A stretch of DNA of 64,000 bases, taken from the NCBI RefSeq assembly GCF_900108225.1, contig NZ_FNUZ01000004.1, positions 310,001-374,000 on the forward strand, given 5' to 3'. The stretch comes from Thalassococcus halodurans. GTDB lineage: Bacteria; Pseudomonadota; Alphaproteobacteria; Rhodobacterales; Rhodobacteraceae. Shown piece by piece: positions 15,850-22,689 of the stretch. Made by a program: the position numbers and the translations under genes. The stretch's first letter is position 1, and the number at the start of each line of letters is the position of its first letter. Under the pieces are notes generated by a model. The model was not told the origin of the DNA. It worked only from the letters and a program-made list of their open reading frames with translations, and did no database searches.

Positions 15850-18774
15850 TCAACCGATTTCCTGAAGTCGCGTCAGGGCTGATTTTAGGATTGCTTCCTC
15901 TTCTTCCCGAGCAGTCAGGTTGTCCCGGGTTTCTTCAACCACCTCGGCGGGGGCGCTTTCTGCGAACTTGGGATTCGACAGGCGTCCCTTCAGGCCACCG
16001 ATTTCCTTACCCAATTTGCCAAGCGTCTTTTCAAGGCGGGCAATTTCTTCGGCCACGTCGATGATGTCGGCCAATGGCAGACCAAAGGTTGCGCCATCCG
16101 CAGGGATCGTCACGCAGCCTTTGGGCATATCGCTGACCTTCTCAAGGCTTTCGATGCGGGCCAGACGTTTGATCAGCGTCTCGTTGTTGGCCCATGCGGC
16201 GTCGCCTGCCGCGTCGATTTCGGTCACGACCATCGGCACATATAGGCCAGCAGGCACGTGCATCTGTGCGCGAGCAGAGCGAACGCCTTCGATCAGGTTG
16301 ATCACCCAGTTCATTTCGCGGTCCGCGTCGGCATCCAGCAGTTCGGCAGACGTGTAGGTCGGCCAATCGCCGTGAACCAGCATCTTCTGGCGTTCGCCCA
16401 GCGTGCCCCACAGCTCTTCTGTGATGAAGGGCATGATCGGGTGCAGCAGGATCAGACACTGGTCGATGACCCACGCCATGGTCTGGCGGGTTTCGGCCTT
16501 TTGCGCGTCTGTGCCATTCATCAGAAGAGGCTTGGACAGTTCGACATACCAGTCGCAGACCTTTCCCCAGACAAAGGCATAAAGCGCGTTGGCAGCATCG
16601 TTGAAGCGGTAACCTGTCAGCGCGTCGTCAACCGTTTCGCGAACCTTGGCGGTTTCGCCGAGGATCCACTTGTTCACAGTTTCAGAGGGCTGGGGCAGGG
16701 TGCCGTCCGATCCGATGGCTTCGTTCATTTCGGCAAAACGTGCCGCGTTCCACAACTTGGTGCCGAAGTTCCGGTAGCCTGCGATGCGGTCCTTGGACAG
16801 CTTCAGCACGCCACCGATCGACGCCATAGACGCGTTGGTAAAGCGCAGGGCGTCTGCGCCGTATTCGTCGACGATATCCAGCGGGTCGATGACGTTGCCG
16901 GTGGTTTTCGACATCTTCTTGCCCTTCTCGTCACGGACGAGCTGGTGCAGGTAGACGGTGTCGAACGGGATCTGATCCACCACGGCCAGTTGCATCATGA
17001 TCATGCGGGCCACCCAGAAGAACAGGATGTCAAAGCCGGTGATCAGAACGTTGGTCGGGAAGAAGCGTTTCAGCTCATCCGTTTGCTCGGGCCAGCCGAG
17101 CGTACCGATAGGCCAGAGACCCGAGCTGAACCATGTGTCCAGAACATCGGGGTCGCGGGTCAGCTTAACGCCTTCGCCGGCTTTCTTCTGCGCTTCCTCC
17201 TCGGATGGGGCGCAATATTCATTGCCGTTTTCATCGAACCAAACAGGGATCTGGTGACCCCACCACAGCTGGCGCGAGATACACCAGGGTTCGATGTTTT
17301 CCAGCCAGTGATAATAGGTCTTTTCACCGGATTCCGGCATGATCTTGATGTCGCCATTGCGGACAGCATCCAGCGCAGGGCCGACGATTTTCGATGTCTC
17401 GACAAACCACTGGTCGGTCAGCATCGGTTCGATAACCACTTTGGAACGGTCGCCGAAGGGCTGCATGATCTTCTTGGCTTCGACCAGCGGAACCTCGACG
17501 ACCTCGGGGGCTTCTTCACCCTTTTTCAGCTTGGGCTTGGGGCCAAGGCGTTCGTCGTCGGACATGGTCATGACGGCAAGGCCTTCGGCTGTGATCGCCT
17601 CGACCACCTTTTGGCGGGCCTCGAACCGGTCCAGGCCGCGATATTCGTCGGGGACAAGGTTGATCGCGTCGATTTCCTGAACGGTGAACTCTTTGCCGCC
17701 CGCATATTCAGCCGCTTTGGCCGCTTCTTCCGCATAAGGCGCACCATCGGCACGCATTGCGCCGCGTGTGTCCATCAGGCGGTACTGCGGGATGTTGCCG
17801 CGTTTTGCGACCTCGTGGTCGTTGAAGTCATGCGCGCCGGTGATTTTCACCGCGCCTGACCCAAAGGTCATGTCGGGGTATTCATCGGTGATGATCGGGA
17901 TCAGGCGGCGCTGTTCTTTGGGACCAACGGGGATTTCGCAGAGCTTGCCAACGATGGGCGCATAGCGTTCGTCATCGGGGTGCACCGCAACCGCGCCATC
18001 GCCCAGCATGGTTTCTGGGCGGGTTGTCGCGATGCTGATATAGTCACGCTCTTCCGACAGGATGACGTTCCCGTCCTCGTCTTTCTCGACATAGGTGTAG
18101 GTTTCACCACCGGCGAGCGGGTATTTGAAGTGCCACATGTGGCCGTCGACTTCGATGTTCTCGACCTCAAGATCGGAAATCGCGGTTTCAAAGTGTGGGT
18201 CCCAGTTGACCAGACGCTTGCCGCGATAGATCAGGCCCTTTTCGTACATCTCGACGAAAACCTTGATGACGGCATCGTGGAAGTTGGGCGAATTTTCGTG
18301 GCCTGTGCGCGGATCGCCCGGTGCACCTGCCATGGTAAAGGCGTTGCGATCCCAGTCGCAGGAACAGCCAAGGCGTTTCAGCTGGCTGATGATCGTGCCG
18401 CCGTATTCGCCTTTCCATTCCCAGACCTTGTCCAGAAATGCCTCGCGGCCCAGATCACGACGGCCGGGCTGGTTTGTGGCCGCCAGCATCTTTTCGACCT
18501 GCAACTGCGTCGCGATACCCGCGTGGTCCTGACCGGGCTGCCAGAGCGTGTCGAACCCGCGCATACGATGCCAGCGGACAAGAATATCCTGCAGCGTGTT
18601 GTTGAACGCGTGGCCCACGTGCAAAGCGCCAGTCACGTTCGGCGGCGGGATCATGATGCAGAACGAGTCATCCCGGCTTTTGTTTGCGCCTGCCTTGAAG
18701 GCACCGGATGTTTCCCAAGCCTCGGAAATGCGCGGCTCGGCTGTTTTTGCGTCAAAGGTTTTTTCCATCGCCAT
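15850..18774 (-). CDS. valS: Valine--tRNA ligase
   Basis: The 974-residue class I aminoacyl-tRNA synthetase charges tRNA-Val in the cytoplasm. The HIGH-type motif is HVGH at residues 52-55 (in [12 protein letters not shown]). The KMSKS-type motif is KMSKT at 620-624. The large editing insertion between them contains the expected [10 protein letters not shown]. The C-terminal 70 residues form the charged coiled coil typical of ValRS ([17 protein letters not shown]). The length is slightly above the usual 880-950. The start could equally be the second ATG, two codons later. It is transcribed alone, with a terminator at each side. Confidence 0.97.
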   Translation of the reverse strand: MAMEKTFDAKTAEPRISEAWETSGAFKAGANKSRDDSFCIMIPPPNVTGALHVGHAFNNTLQDILVRWHRMRGFDTLWQPGQDHAGIATQLQVEKMLAATNQPGRRDLGREAFLDKVWEWKGEYGGTIISQLKRLGCSCDWDRNAFTMAGAPGDPRTGHENSPNFHDAVIKVFVEMYEKGLIYRGKRLVNWDPHFETAISDLEVENIEVDGHMWHFKYPLAGGETYTYVEKDEDGNVILSEERDYISIATTRPETMLGDGAVAVHPDDERYAPIVGKLCEIPVGPKEQRRLIPIITDEYPDMTFGSGAVKITGAHDFNDHEVAKRGNIPQYRLMDTRGAMRADGAPYAEEAAKAAEYAGGKEFTVQEIDAINLVPDEYRGLDRFEARQKVVEAITAEGLAVMTMSDDERLGPKPKLKKGEEAPEVVEVPLVEAKKIMQPFGDRSKVVIEPMLTDQWFVETSKIVGPALDAVRNGDIKIMPESGEKTYYHWLENIEPWCISRQLWWGHQIPVWFDENGNEYCAPSEEEAQKKAGEGVKLTRDPDVLDTWFSSGLWPIGTLGWPEQTDELKRFFPTNVLITGFDILFFWVARMIMMQLAVVDQIPFDTVYLHQLVRDEKGKKMSKTTGNVIDPLDIVDEYGADALRFTNASMASIGGVLKLSKDRIAGYRNFGTKLWNAARFAEMNEAIGSDGTLPQPSETVNKWILGETAKVRETVDDALTGYRFNDAANALYAFVWGKVCDWYVELSKPLLMNGTDAQKAETRQTMAWVIDQCLILLHPIMPFITEELWGTLGERQKMLVHGDWPTYTSAELLDADADREMNWVINLIEGVRSARAQMHVPAGLYVPMVVTEIDAAGDAAWANNETLIKRLARIESLEKVSDMPKGCVTIPADGATFGLPLADIIDVAEEIARLEKTLGKLGKEIGGLKGRLSNPKFAESAPAEVVEETRDNLTAREEEEAILKSALTRLQEIG

Positions 18775-18886
18775 CGGGCCGGAGCTCCTGTTGCGTCGGG
18801 CCGTCGGGGCCCGCAGTTGTCAGTTGGTATGTCCTCTACCGAATGGCAGCGGGAAGGAAAAGCACACCGTCAGAAAAAGCAGGGCC

Positions 18887-18924
18887 AAAACGCAAAAACG
18901 GCCTGAACATCATGTGTTCAGGCC
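18887..18924 (-). terminator. Intrinsic terminator of the DUF1127/CUCCUCC-RNA transcript
   Basis: GGCCTGAACA (18900-18909) pairs perfectly with TGTTCAGGCC (18915-18924) around a 5-nt loop, and the minus strand continues GTTTTTGCGTTTT. It closes the transcript that contains the four repeat units and lies about 110 bp upstream of the valS start. Confidence 0.85.
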
Positions 18925-18948
18925 GCTTCATGTCTGGCTTTCGCCGAA

Positions 18949-19072
18949 TTCGGGTGCGGCAAGGTCAGGGAGGAGGAGAGACCTTGCCGCGAAGTCCGAA
19001 GGTCTCAAAGGGAGGAGGAGGGACCTTCAAGCTCGGTAGGAAAGAACAGCGCTTTGCGCCGATTTCCCTATG
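18949..19072 (-). ncRNA. CcsR-like RNA, fourth unit, next to the terminator
   Basis: Hairpin 18956-18990 (11-bp perfect stem) and hairpin 18998-19028 both carry the CUCCUCCUCCC loop on the minus strand. Small differences from the other copies lie in the second stem flank and in the spacer. The transcript ends at the terminator hairpin at 18900-18924. Confidence 0.85.
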
Positions 19073-19196
19073 TTCGGGTGCGGCAAGGTCAGGGAGGAGG
19101 AGAGACCTTGCCGCGAAGTCCGAAGGTCTCAAAGGGAGGAGGAGAGGACCTTCAGCTCGGTTGGGATGAGCAGCGCTTTGCGCCGATTTCCCTATG
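19073..19196 (-). ncRNA. CcsR-like RNA, third unit
   Basis: It differs from the second unit at only a few positions, and the same two hairpins (the first starting at 19080) are intact. The near identity suggests recent duplication or gene conversion between units. Confidence 0.85.
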
Positions 19197-19320
19197 TTCG
19201 GGTGCGGCAAGGTCAGGGAGGAGGAGAGACCTTGCCGCGAAGTCCGAAGGTCTCAAAGGGAGGAGGAGAGGACCTTCAGCTCGGTTGGGATGAGCAGCGC
19301 CTTGCGCCGATGTCCCTATG
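19197..19320 (-). ncRNA. CcsR-like RNA, second unit
   Basis: Two hairpins are present. GCGGCAAGGTC/GACCTTGCCGC (11 bp, starting at 19204) encloses a 13-nt loop read as UCUCCUCCUCCCU on the minus strand. A second stem built on GAAGGTC/GACCTTC has a similar loop. The spacer between units (AGCGC..TTGCGCC region) is also conserved. Confidence 0.85.
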
Positions 19321-19401
19321 TTAGGTGCGACAGGATCAAAGGGAGGAGGAGATCCCGTCGCTATAAAATGAAGACCAAGGGAGGGAGGAGATAGGTCTTC
19401 A
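19321..19401 (-). ncRNA. CcsR-like RNA, first transcribed and most diverged unit
   Basis: On the minus strand, hairpin one (19369-19401) has an 8-bp stem TGAAGACC/GGTCTTCA. Hairpin two (19327-19361) pairs GCGACAGGATC with GATCCCGTCGC, 10 of 11. Both loops keep the pyrimidine motif (CUCCUCCCUCC or CUCCUCCC in RNA), although the stems differ from the other three units. This pattern is known for CcsR1-4 of Rhodobacter sphaeroides and the wider cuckoo RNA family; assignment here is by that resemblance. Confidence 0.8.
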
Positions 19402-19463
19402 AATTTGTGGAAACAAGTTGCTTCCGAATTCTTTCCGGTGCCTTTTCGCCCCGAACGCGTCGT

Positions 19464-19682
19464 TTACTTCGCGTTAGCAGCTTCCAGAGCGATAGAGCGG
19501 ATCATGGAGCGGTTGATGCCCAGGTCCGCCAGTTCGCGGTTGGAAAGCGACTGCAGCTCGTTGAAGGTCTGCTTGAAGACACGGCGGCGTGCCGCTGCTT
19601 CTTTGACCGATGCAACAACGTTTGCTGCGATTGCGGAGAGGCCGTTGCCCCGTGCGGAAGAGATGTTTGCTGCGAATGCCAT
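19464..19682 (-). CDS. ccaF1: DUF1127 small protein, CcaF1-like RNA-binding candidate
   Basis: The protein has 72 residues from the ATG at 19682, which is preceded by GAGG; the frame opens further upstream, but that part is not conserved in style. The C-terminal half has the DUF1127 pattern: a basic stretch (ARRRVFKQTFNELQSL) followed by S.RELADLGINRSMIRSIA. In Rhodobacter sphaeroides the equivalent protein CcaF1 is encoded just upstream of CcsR RNAs, is stress-induced, and acts as an RNA-binding factor for them. Here the same order is seen: DUF1127 gene, 62-bp spacer, four hairpin-pair units, terminator. The family call is firm; the symbol rests on synteny. Confidence 0.85.
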   Translation of the reverse strand: MAFAANISSARGNGLSAIAANVVASVKEAAARRRVFKQTFNELQSLSNRELADLGINRSMIRSIALEAANAK

Positions 19683-19782
19683 TTTGACGTCCTCGCGATG
19701 TGTGTGTCGTTTCGTTGAGTTGAAAATGGGGGATTTGCTGCGCTTGCACAATGGACAGTACGGCAATGCTGCTATGCAGAAA

Positions 19783-19810
19783 ATGCATGGAGGAAATCGT
19801 TTGTTTTCAA
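19783..19810 (-). promoter_or_regulatory. RpoH-like promoter of the DUF1127/RNA transcript
   Basis: On the minus strand, TTGAAA (19810-19805) is followed after 12 nt by CTCCATGCAT (19792-19783). This matches the heat-shock sigma pattern of a TTGAAA -35 and a C.CCAT.T -10. It predicts a 5' leader of roughly 95 nt. The R. sphaeroides counterpart is driven by RpoHI/RpoHII, which fits. Confidence 0.5.
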
Positions 19811-20210
19811 TGCTGTATCTTGGTGGTGGAATGTGACGTGGGGTCACTTCTCTCTCAAAGGAGTGGCTTTTGCGCGATCGATACCGCGCAAATTGATCGT
19901 TGAATCAATTTTGCGCGCGTAAAAGCGTCGACTCATCTGATTGAGGGCGGGCTGATTCACAAAGTGTGGCTCGATAAGGTTCTAAAGGGCGCCGATAGGC
20001 AGCTGCAAAAGGGCGGATGACCTGAATGCATTATATATACGTCAGACTGCTGTGCTCTATACGCTCAGAATCTGCCTTCGCTAAGCTGCGCGGCTGACTT
20101 TATTATAAGGCTTGGTTTTAGATCCCGCCGGCTGGCGTGGAGTGGGGTGGCCTTTGTCTTCTGTAAAAACGAGATGCGTGGCGCTTGAATATGATCGCTG
20201 TGACCGGTCA
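19811..20210. other. Gene-free stretch with several GANTC sites
   Basis: No convincing gene is seen. CcrM-type GANTC sites lie at 19912, 19930, 19954 and 20068, with more at 20300 and 20461, which is dense for a motif expected about every 256 bp. Short ORFs in this stretch lack ribosome sites and family features. Confidence 0.4.
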
Positions 20211-20257
20211 TGGGAATGCATGGGCGACCCTCATGGGAATGTATGGTCTGATTTGGG
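20211..20257 (+). promoter_or_regulatory. Cluster of TGGG repeats, MraZ-box-like
   Basis: TGGGA (20211), TGGGC (20221), TGGGA (20234), TGGTC (20244) and TGGGT (20254) fall mostly on a 10-nt period. MraZ is known to bind TGGGN direct repeats with 5-nt spacers. The distance of about 600 bp from mraZ is large for a direct operator, so the role is uncertain. Confidence 0.35.
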
Positions 20258-20367
20258 TTTCGGGGTGATTTGGCCATGGTCCCGTATGGGACGCGGCGCG
20301 ATTCTTCGAAAAATAGGGCCGATTTTGCGCCAGAAGGCAGGGAAATCCTGACCTGTGGAAATTTTTT

Positions 20368-20390
20368 TGGGAAATCGTGGGTAGGGTGGT
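20368..20390 (+). promoter_or_regulatory. Second small TGGG cluster
   Basis: TGGGA (20368) and TGGGT (20378) are spaced exactly 10 nt apart, with TGGT following at 20387. It is a weaker version of the cluster at 20211. Confidence 0.25.
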
Positions 20391-20481
20391 TCGGCTTTGC
20401 GTAGCACTACATATAGTATCGCGAATTCACGTTTCCGCGAAATAAGTGCGATTGAAATGTGAATCTCGTGCCTTTATTTAG

Positions 20482-20501
20482 TTATCCACAGGTGTGGAAA
20501 A
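20482..20501. promoter_or_regulatory. Head-to-head pair of DnaA boxes
   Basis: TTATCCACA (20482-20490) is a perfect DnaA box. After GG comes TGTGGAAAA (20493-20501), the complement of TTTTCCACA, a one-base variant. Together they make a near palindrome about 75 bp upstream of the inferred mraZ leader start. The pair suggests DnaA control of the division cluster. The rest of a replication origin is not evident. Confidence 0.55.
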
Positions 20502-20538
20502 CAAGATGTAGAGCTTTCCCCTGAAAATTTTTGTTGCT

Positions 20539-20562
20539 TCCCATGAAATCCCGTGGCATCCC
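20539..20562 (-). promoter_or_regulatory. Candidate MraZ operator at the dcw promoter
   Basis: TCCC occurs at 20539, 20549 and 20559, giving three GGGA repeats with an exact 10-nt period on the minus strand. This matches the spacing of the three-repeat MraZ binding site (TGGGN with 5-nt spacers) that autoregulates mra operons. It sits where the promoter of the long mraZ leader should be. Confidence 0.5.
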
Positions 20563-20569
20563 TAGTAAC

Positions 20570-20796
20570 ACGATGAGGGTCGAGTGAAGCGGATAAAAAC
20601 AAAAACCGCGAAACAAAATCCCGAATAAAAACAATAAGCAGGTTTCATACAGGCCTCGCCCTTCATCGAAAAAACGGAATTCCGGCGTGCGAGCGAGCAG
20701 ACATCCCCCCAGGTGGCGCGCGCGATCGGGATCCTCCCGCCCAAGCGGGACCAGGCGGCGGGTTGATCATTGGCAGCAGATCAACCCGCCGTTTTT
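20570..20796 (+). ncRNA. UpsM-like 5' leader RNA of the dcw cluster
   Basis: The region upstream of mraZ ends in a very strong intrinsic terminator 33 bp before the mraZ start. An internal hairpin (TCCCGC/GCGGGA) lies at about 20734-20749. In Rhodobacter sphaeroides the dcw cluster has an unusually long leader in which transcription stops early to give the abundant sRNA UpsM. The present layout and size (about 230 nt) fit that model. The start at about 20570 is an estimate from the R. sphaeroides leader length; no clean promoter was read. Confidence 0.6.
20757..20796 (+). terminator. Strong terminator/attenuator just before mraZ
   Basis: GGCGGGTTGATC (20757-20768) pairs perfectly over 12 bp with GATCAACCCGCC (20779-20790), then GTTTTT. 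No complete gene precedes it on this strand, so it must end a leader RNA. This makes it a likely gate for expression of the whole division cluster. Confidence 0.9.
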
Positions 20797-20829
20797 CGTT
20801 CAGGGGGACAGGTAGAAGGGGCCGGGCAC

Positions 20830-21339
20830 GTGGGCCGCAGGCTGAGGTTCAGAGGCGAAAGTCGGCATAAGGTCGACACTAAGGGGCGGGTGTCTATCCC
20901 AGCCTCTTTTCGTCGTGTCCTCGAAGCGGGCGATCCCGGTTGGGTTGACGGCAAGAACCCCGAGTTCGTCATCGTCTATGGTGATAGCCGCCGCAAATAC
21001 CTTGAGTGCTACACGATCAACGCCATCGAAGAGGTGGACGAAAAGATCGAGGCGCTGCCACGCGGGTCCAAAGAGCGTAAGATGCTTGAGCGTCTCTTCT
21101 CGGGTCAGTCGGTTGATACATCCGTAGACGAGACAGGTCGCATCGTTCTGAGCGCGAAGCTGCGCGAAAAAATCGGTTTGTCCGGCGAGGCGTTCTTTAT
21201 TGCCTCGGGCGACACGTTCCAGATCTGGAACCCCGAGACTTATGACACCGAAGAAAAAGCTATTGAAGAAGAATGGCTGGACGATCTTCCCGAAGATGTC
21301 GATCCGCTGATCTTCCTAGATCAGGTGCAGGGGGGCTAA
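20830..21339 (+). CDS. mraZ: Division/cell wall cluster transcriptional repressor MraZ
   Basis: The protein has 169 residues from the GTG at 20830, preceded by AGAAGGGG. The frame is open from 20770, but that part is the terminator hairpin, and Rhodobacterales MraZ proteins typically begin near (M/V)GRR.RFRGES. Two AbrB-like swapped-hairpin repeats are visible, each with the DXXXR motif: DTKGR (about residue 16) and DETGR (about 98). MraZ proteins form rings and bind direct repeats in front of their own operon. Candidate repeats are present at 20539-20562. It is the first gene of the cluster, 4 bp before rsmH. Confidence 0.95.
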   Translation: MGRRLRFRGESRHKVDTKGRVSIPASFRRVLEAGDPGWVDGKNPEFVIVYGDSRRKYLECYTINAIEEVDEKIEALPRGSKERKMLERLFSGQSVDTSVDETGRIVLSAKLREKIGLSGEAFFIASGDTFQIWNPETYDTEEKAIEEEWLDDLPEDVDPLIFLDQVQGG

Positions 21340-21343
21340 GGAG

Positions 21344-22339
21344 ATGGCCGCTGCCGCGTCCGCCAAGCCTGATGCACCTCATATCCCCGTCCTTTTGCGT
21401 CCGCTGATCGAGGCGGTTTCGCCCGTTTCCGGCATATGGATCGACGGAACCTTTGGCGCAGGCGGCTATTCCCGCGCGTTGGTCGAAGCGGGCGCCGATC
21501 AGGTGATCGGGATCGACCGCGATCCCTTGGCCCACCAGATGGCTGAGCCGTGGCTGGCTGAGTTCGGCGGCAAGATCAAACTCGTTCAGGCTAATTTCGC
21601 AGATATGGATCAGGTCGCGTCCGACGTTGATGGCGTTGTTCTGGATCTTGGCGTCAGTTCGATGCAGTTGGATTTGGCTGATCGCGGCTTTTCCTTCATG
21701 AAGGAGGGCCCCTTGGACATGCGCATGTCGCAAGATGGTCCAAGCGCGGCTGATCTGGTCAACGAATTGGATGAGGTCGAACTGGCCGAAATCCTGTTTA
21801 TCTACGGCGAAGAACGTGCCTCGCGCCGGATTGCGAAGGCGATTGTCAAAGCGCGCGCTGAAGAGCCGATCACGACAACTCTGCGTCTGGCCGAGATTGT
21901 CGAGGGCTGCTTGCCGCGTCCGAAACCCAATCAGTCCCATCCCGCGACACGCAGCTTTCAGGCGCTGCGGATTGCTGTGAACGACGAATACGACGCGCTG
22001 TATGAGGGCCTGATGGCCGCAGAACGCGCCTTGAAACCTGGCGGTTTGCTGGCCGTTGTGACGTTCCATTCGGTCGAAGACCGGATGGTGAAACGTTTCA
22101 TGCAGTTGCGTGGCGGGAAAACTGGGCGGGCCAACCGCTATCAGCCGATGCAGGAAGAAGTTCCGGCGCAGTTCGAGATTCTGACGAATAAGGCCGTCGG
22201 ACCGGACAAGACCGAACTGCAAGAAAATCCGCGGTCCCGTTCGGCCAAGCTGCGCGTAGCGCGGCGCACCGACGTGCCGACCGGTGACATCAACCCCAAA
22301 GACATCGCAATGCCACAGCTTAAGAAGGGCAAACACTGA
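21344..22339 (+). CDS. rsmH: 16S rRNA (cytosine(1402)-N4)-methyltransferase RsmH
   Basis: The 331-residue S-adenosylmethionine-dependent enzyme methylates C1402 in the ribosomal decoding centre. The glycine-rich motif [10 protein letters not shown] (about 33-42) and IDRDP define the SAM pocket. [12 protein letters not shown] and GPLDMRM are family hallmarks, and [11 protein letters not shown] lies near the C-terminus. It is translated right behind mraZ, and its stop overlaps the ftsL start (TGATG), so the genes are coupled. Confidence 0.97.
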   Translation: MAAAASAKPDAPHIPVLLRPLIEAVSPVSGIWIDGTFGAGGYSRALVEAGADQVIGIDRDPLAHQMAEPWLAEFGGKIKLVQANFADMDQVASDVDGVVLDLGVSSMQLDLADRGFSFMKEGPLDMRMSQDGPSAADLVNELDEVELAEILFIYGEERASRRIAKAIVKARAEEPITTTLRLAEIVEGCLPRPKPNQSHPATRSFQALRIAVNDEYDALYEGLMAAERALKPGGLLAVVTFHSVEDRMVKRFMQLRGGKTGRANRYQPMQEEVPAQFEILTNKAVGPDKTELQENPRSRSAKLRVARRTDVPTGDINPKDIAMPQLKKGKH

Positions 22340-22689
22340 TGCGTACGCTGATTTATGTCATGACCTTTCTGTCGGTGATTGGCCTCGCGTTTTGGGCCTA
22401 TCACGAGAATTACAAAACTCAGGCCGCGATTTCCGAGGTCGAGCGTTTGCAGCGCGACATCGGTCTGGCGCGGGAACGTCTGGCGGTTTTGCGGGCTGAA
22501 TGGGCCTATCTGAACCGTCCCGACCGTCTGCGCGATCTGGCCGAGCTGAACTTTGACCGTCTGGGTCTGCTGCCGTTCCGCCCCGATCAGTTCGGACGTG
22601 CGGATCAGGTGGCTTATCCGGCACCACCCAGCCTTGATTTGTCGCAACCCGTTGATGTGACCAGCGCAGGAGCAGAGCAGCAGCCATGA
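22339..22689 (+). CDS. ftsL: Cell division protein FtsL
   Basis: This 116-residue bitopic membrane protein has one N-terminal helix (about 4-20), then a leucine-zipper-like coiled coil (ISEVERLQRDIGLARERLAV) and WAYLNRPDRLRDLAEL, the typical FtsL/DivIC end of the coiled coil. It recruits the divisome with FtsB and FtsQ at mid-cell. Sequence conservation in FtsL is low, so the call depends on the helix, coiled coil and position between rsmH and ftsI. It overlaps both neighbours (1 nt and 4 nt). Confidence 0.9.
   Translation: MRTLIYVMTFLSVIGLAFWAYHENYKTQAAISEVERLQRDIGLARERLAVLRAEWAYLNRPDRLRDLAELNFDRLGLLPFRPDQFGRADQVAYPAPPSLDLSQPVDVTSAGAEQQP

Larger units (their letters stand above)
18949..19401. 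repeat. Tandem array of four about 124-bp units, each with two hairpins
   Basis: Three nearly identical units start at 18949, 19073 and 19197 with an exact 124-bp period. A fourth, diverged unit covers 19321-19401. Each unit has two stem-loops whose minus-strand loops carry CUCCUCC. The array lies directly downstream of the DUF1127 gene. The ORFs that run through it are a by-product of the repeat period and are not supported as genes. Confidence 0.95.

Noticed and set aside
16258-17859. 533-residue plus-strand open frame inside valS
   Set aside because: It is antisense to the catalytic part of valS, which is intact and conserved.
18949-19320. Possible CRISPR array or protein repeat genes in the 124-bp repeats
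   Set aside because: The units abut without unique spacers, so it is not CRISPR. The short frames repeat only because of the period, and the minus-strand hairpins explain the structure better.
20482-20501. Chromosome replication origin at the DnaA boxes
   Set aside because: Only two boxes are clear, there is no larger box array or typical neighbouring origin gene, and the position fits promoter control instead.
20562-20744. 60-residue minus-strand frame in the mraZ leader
   Set aside because: It has no ribosome site or conserved motif and lies in a region better explained as leader RNA on the plus strand.
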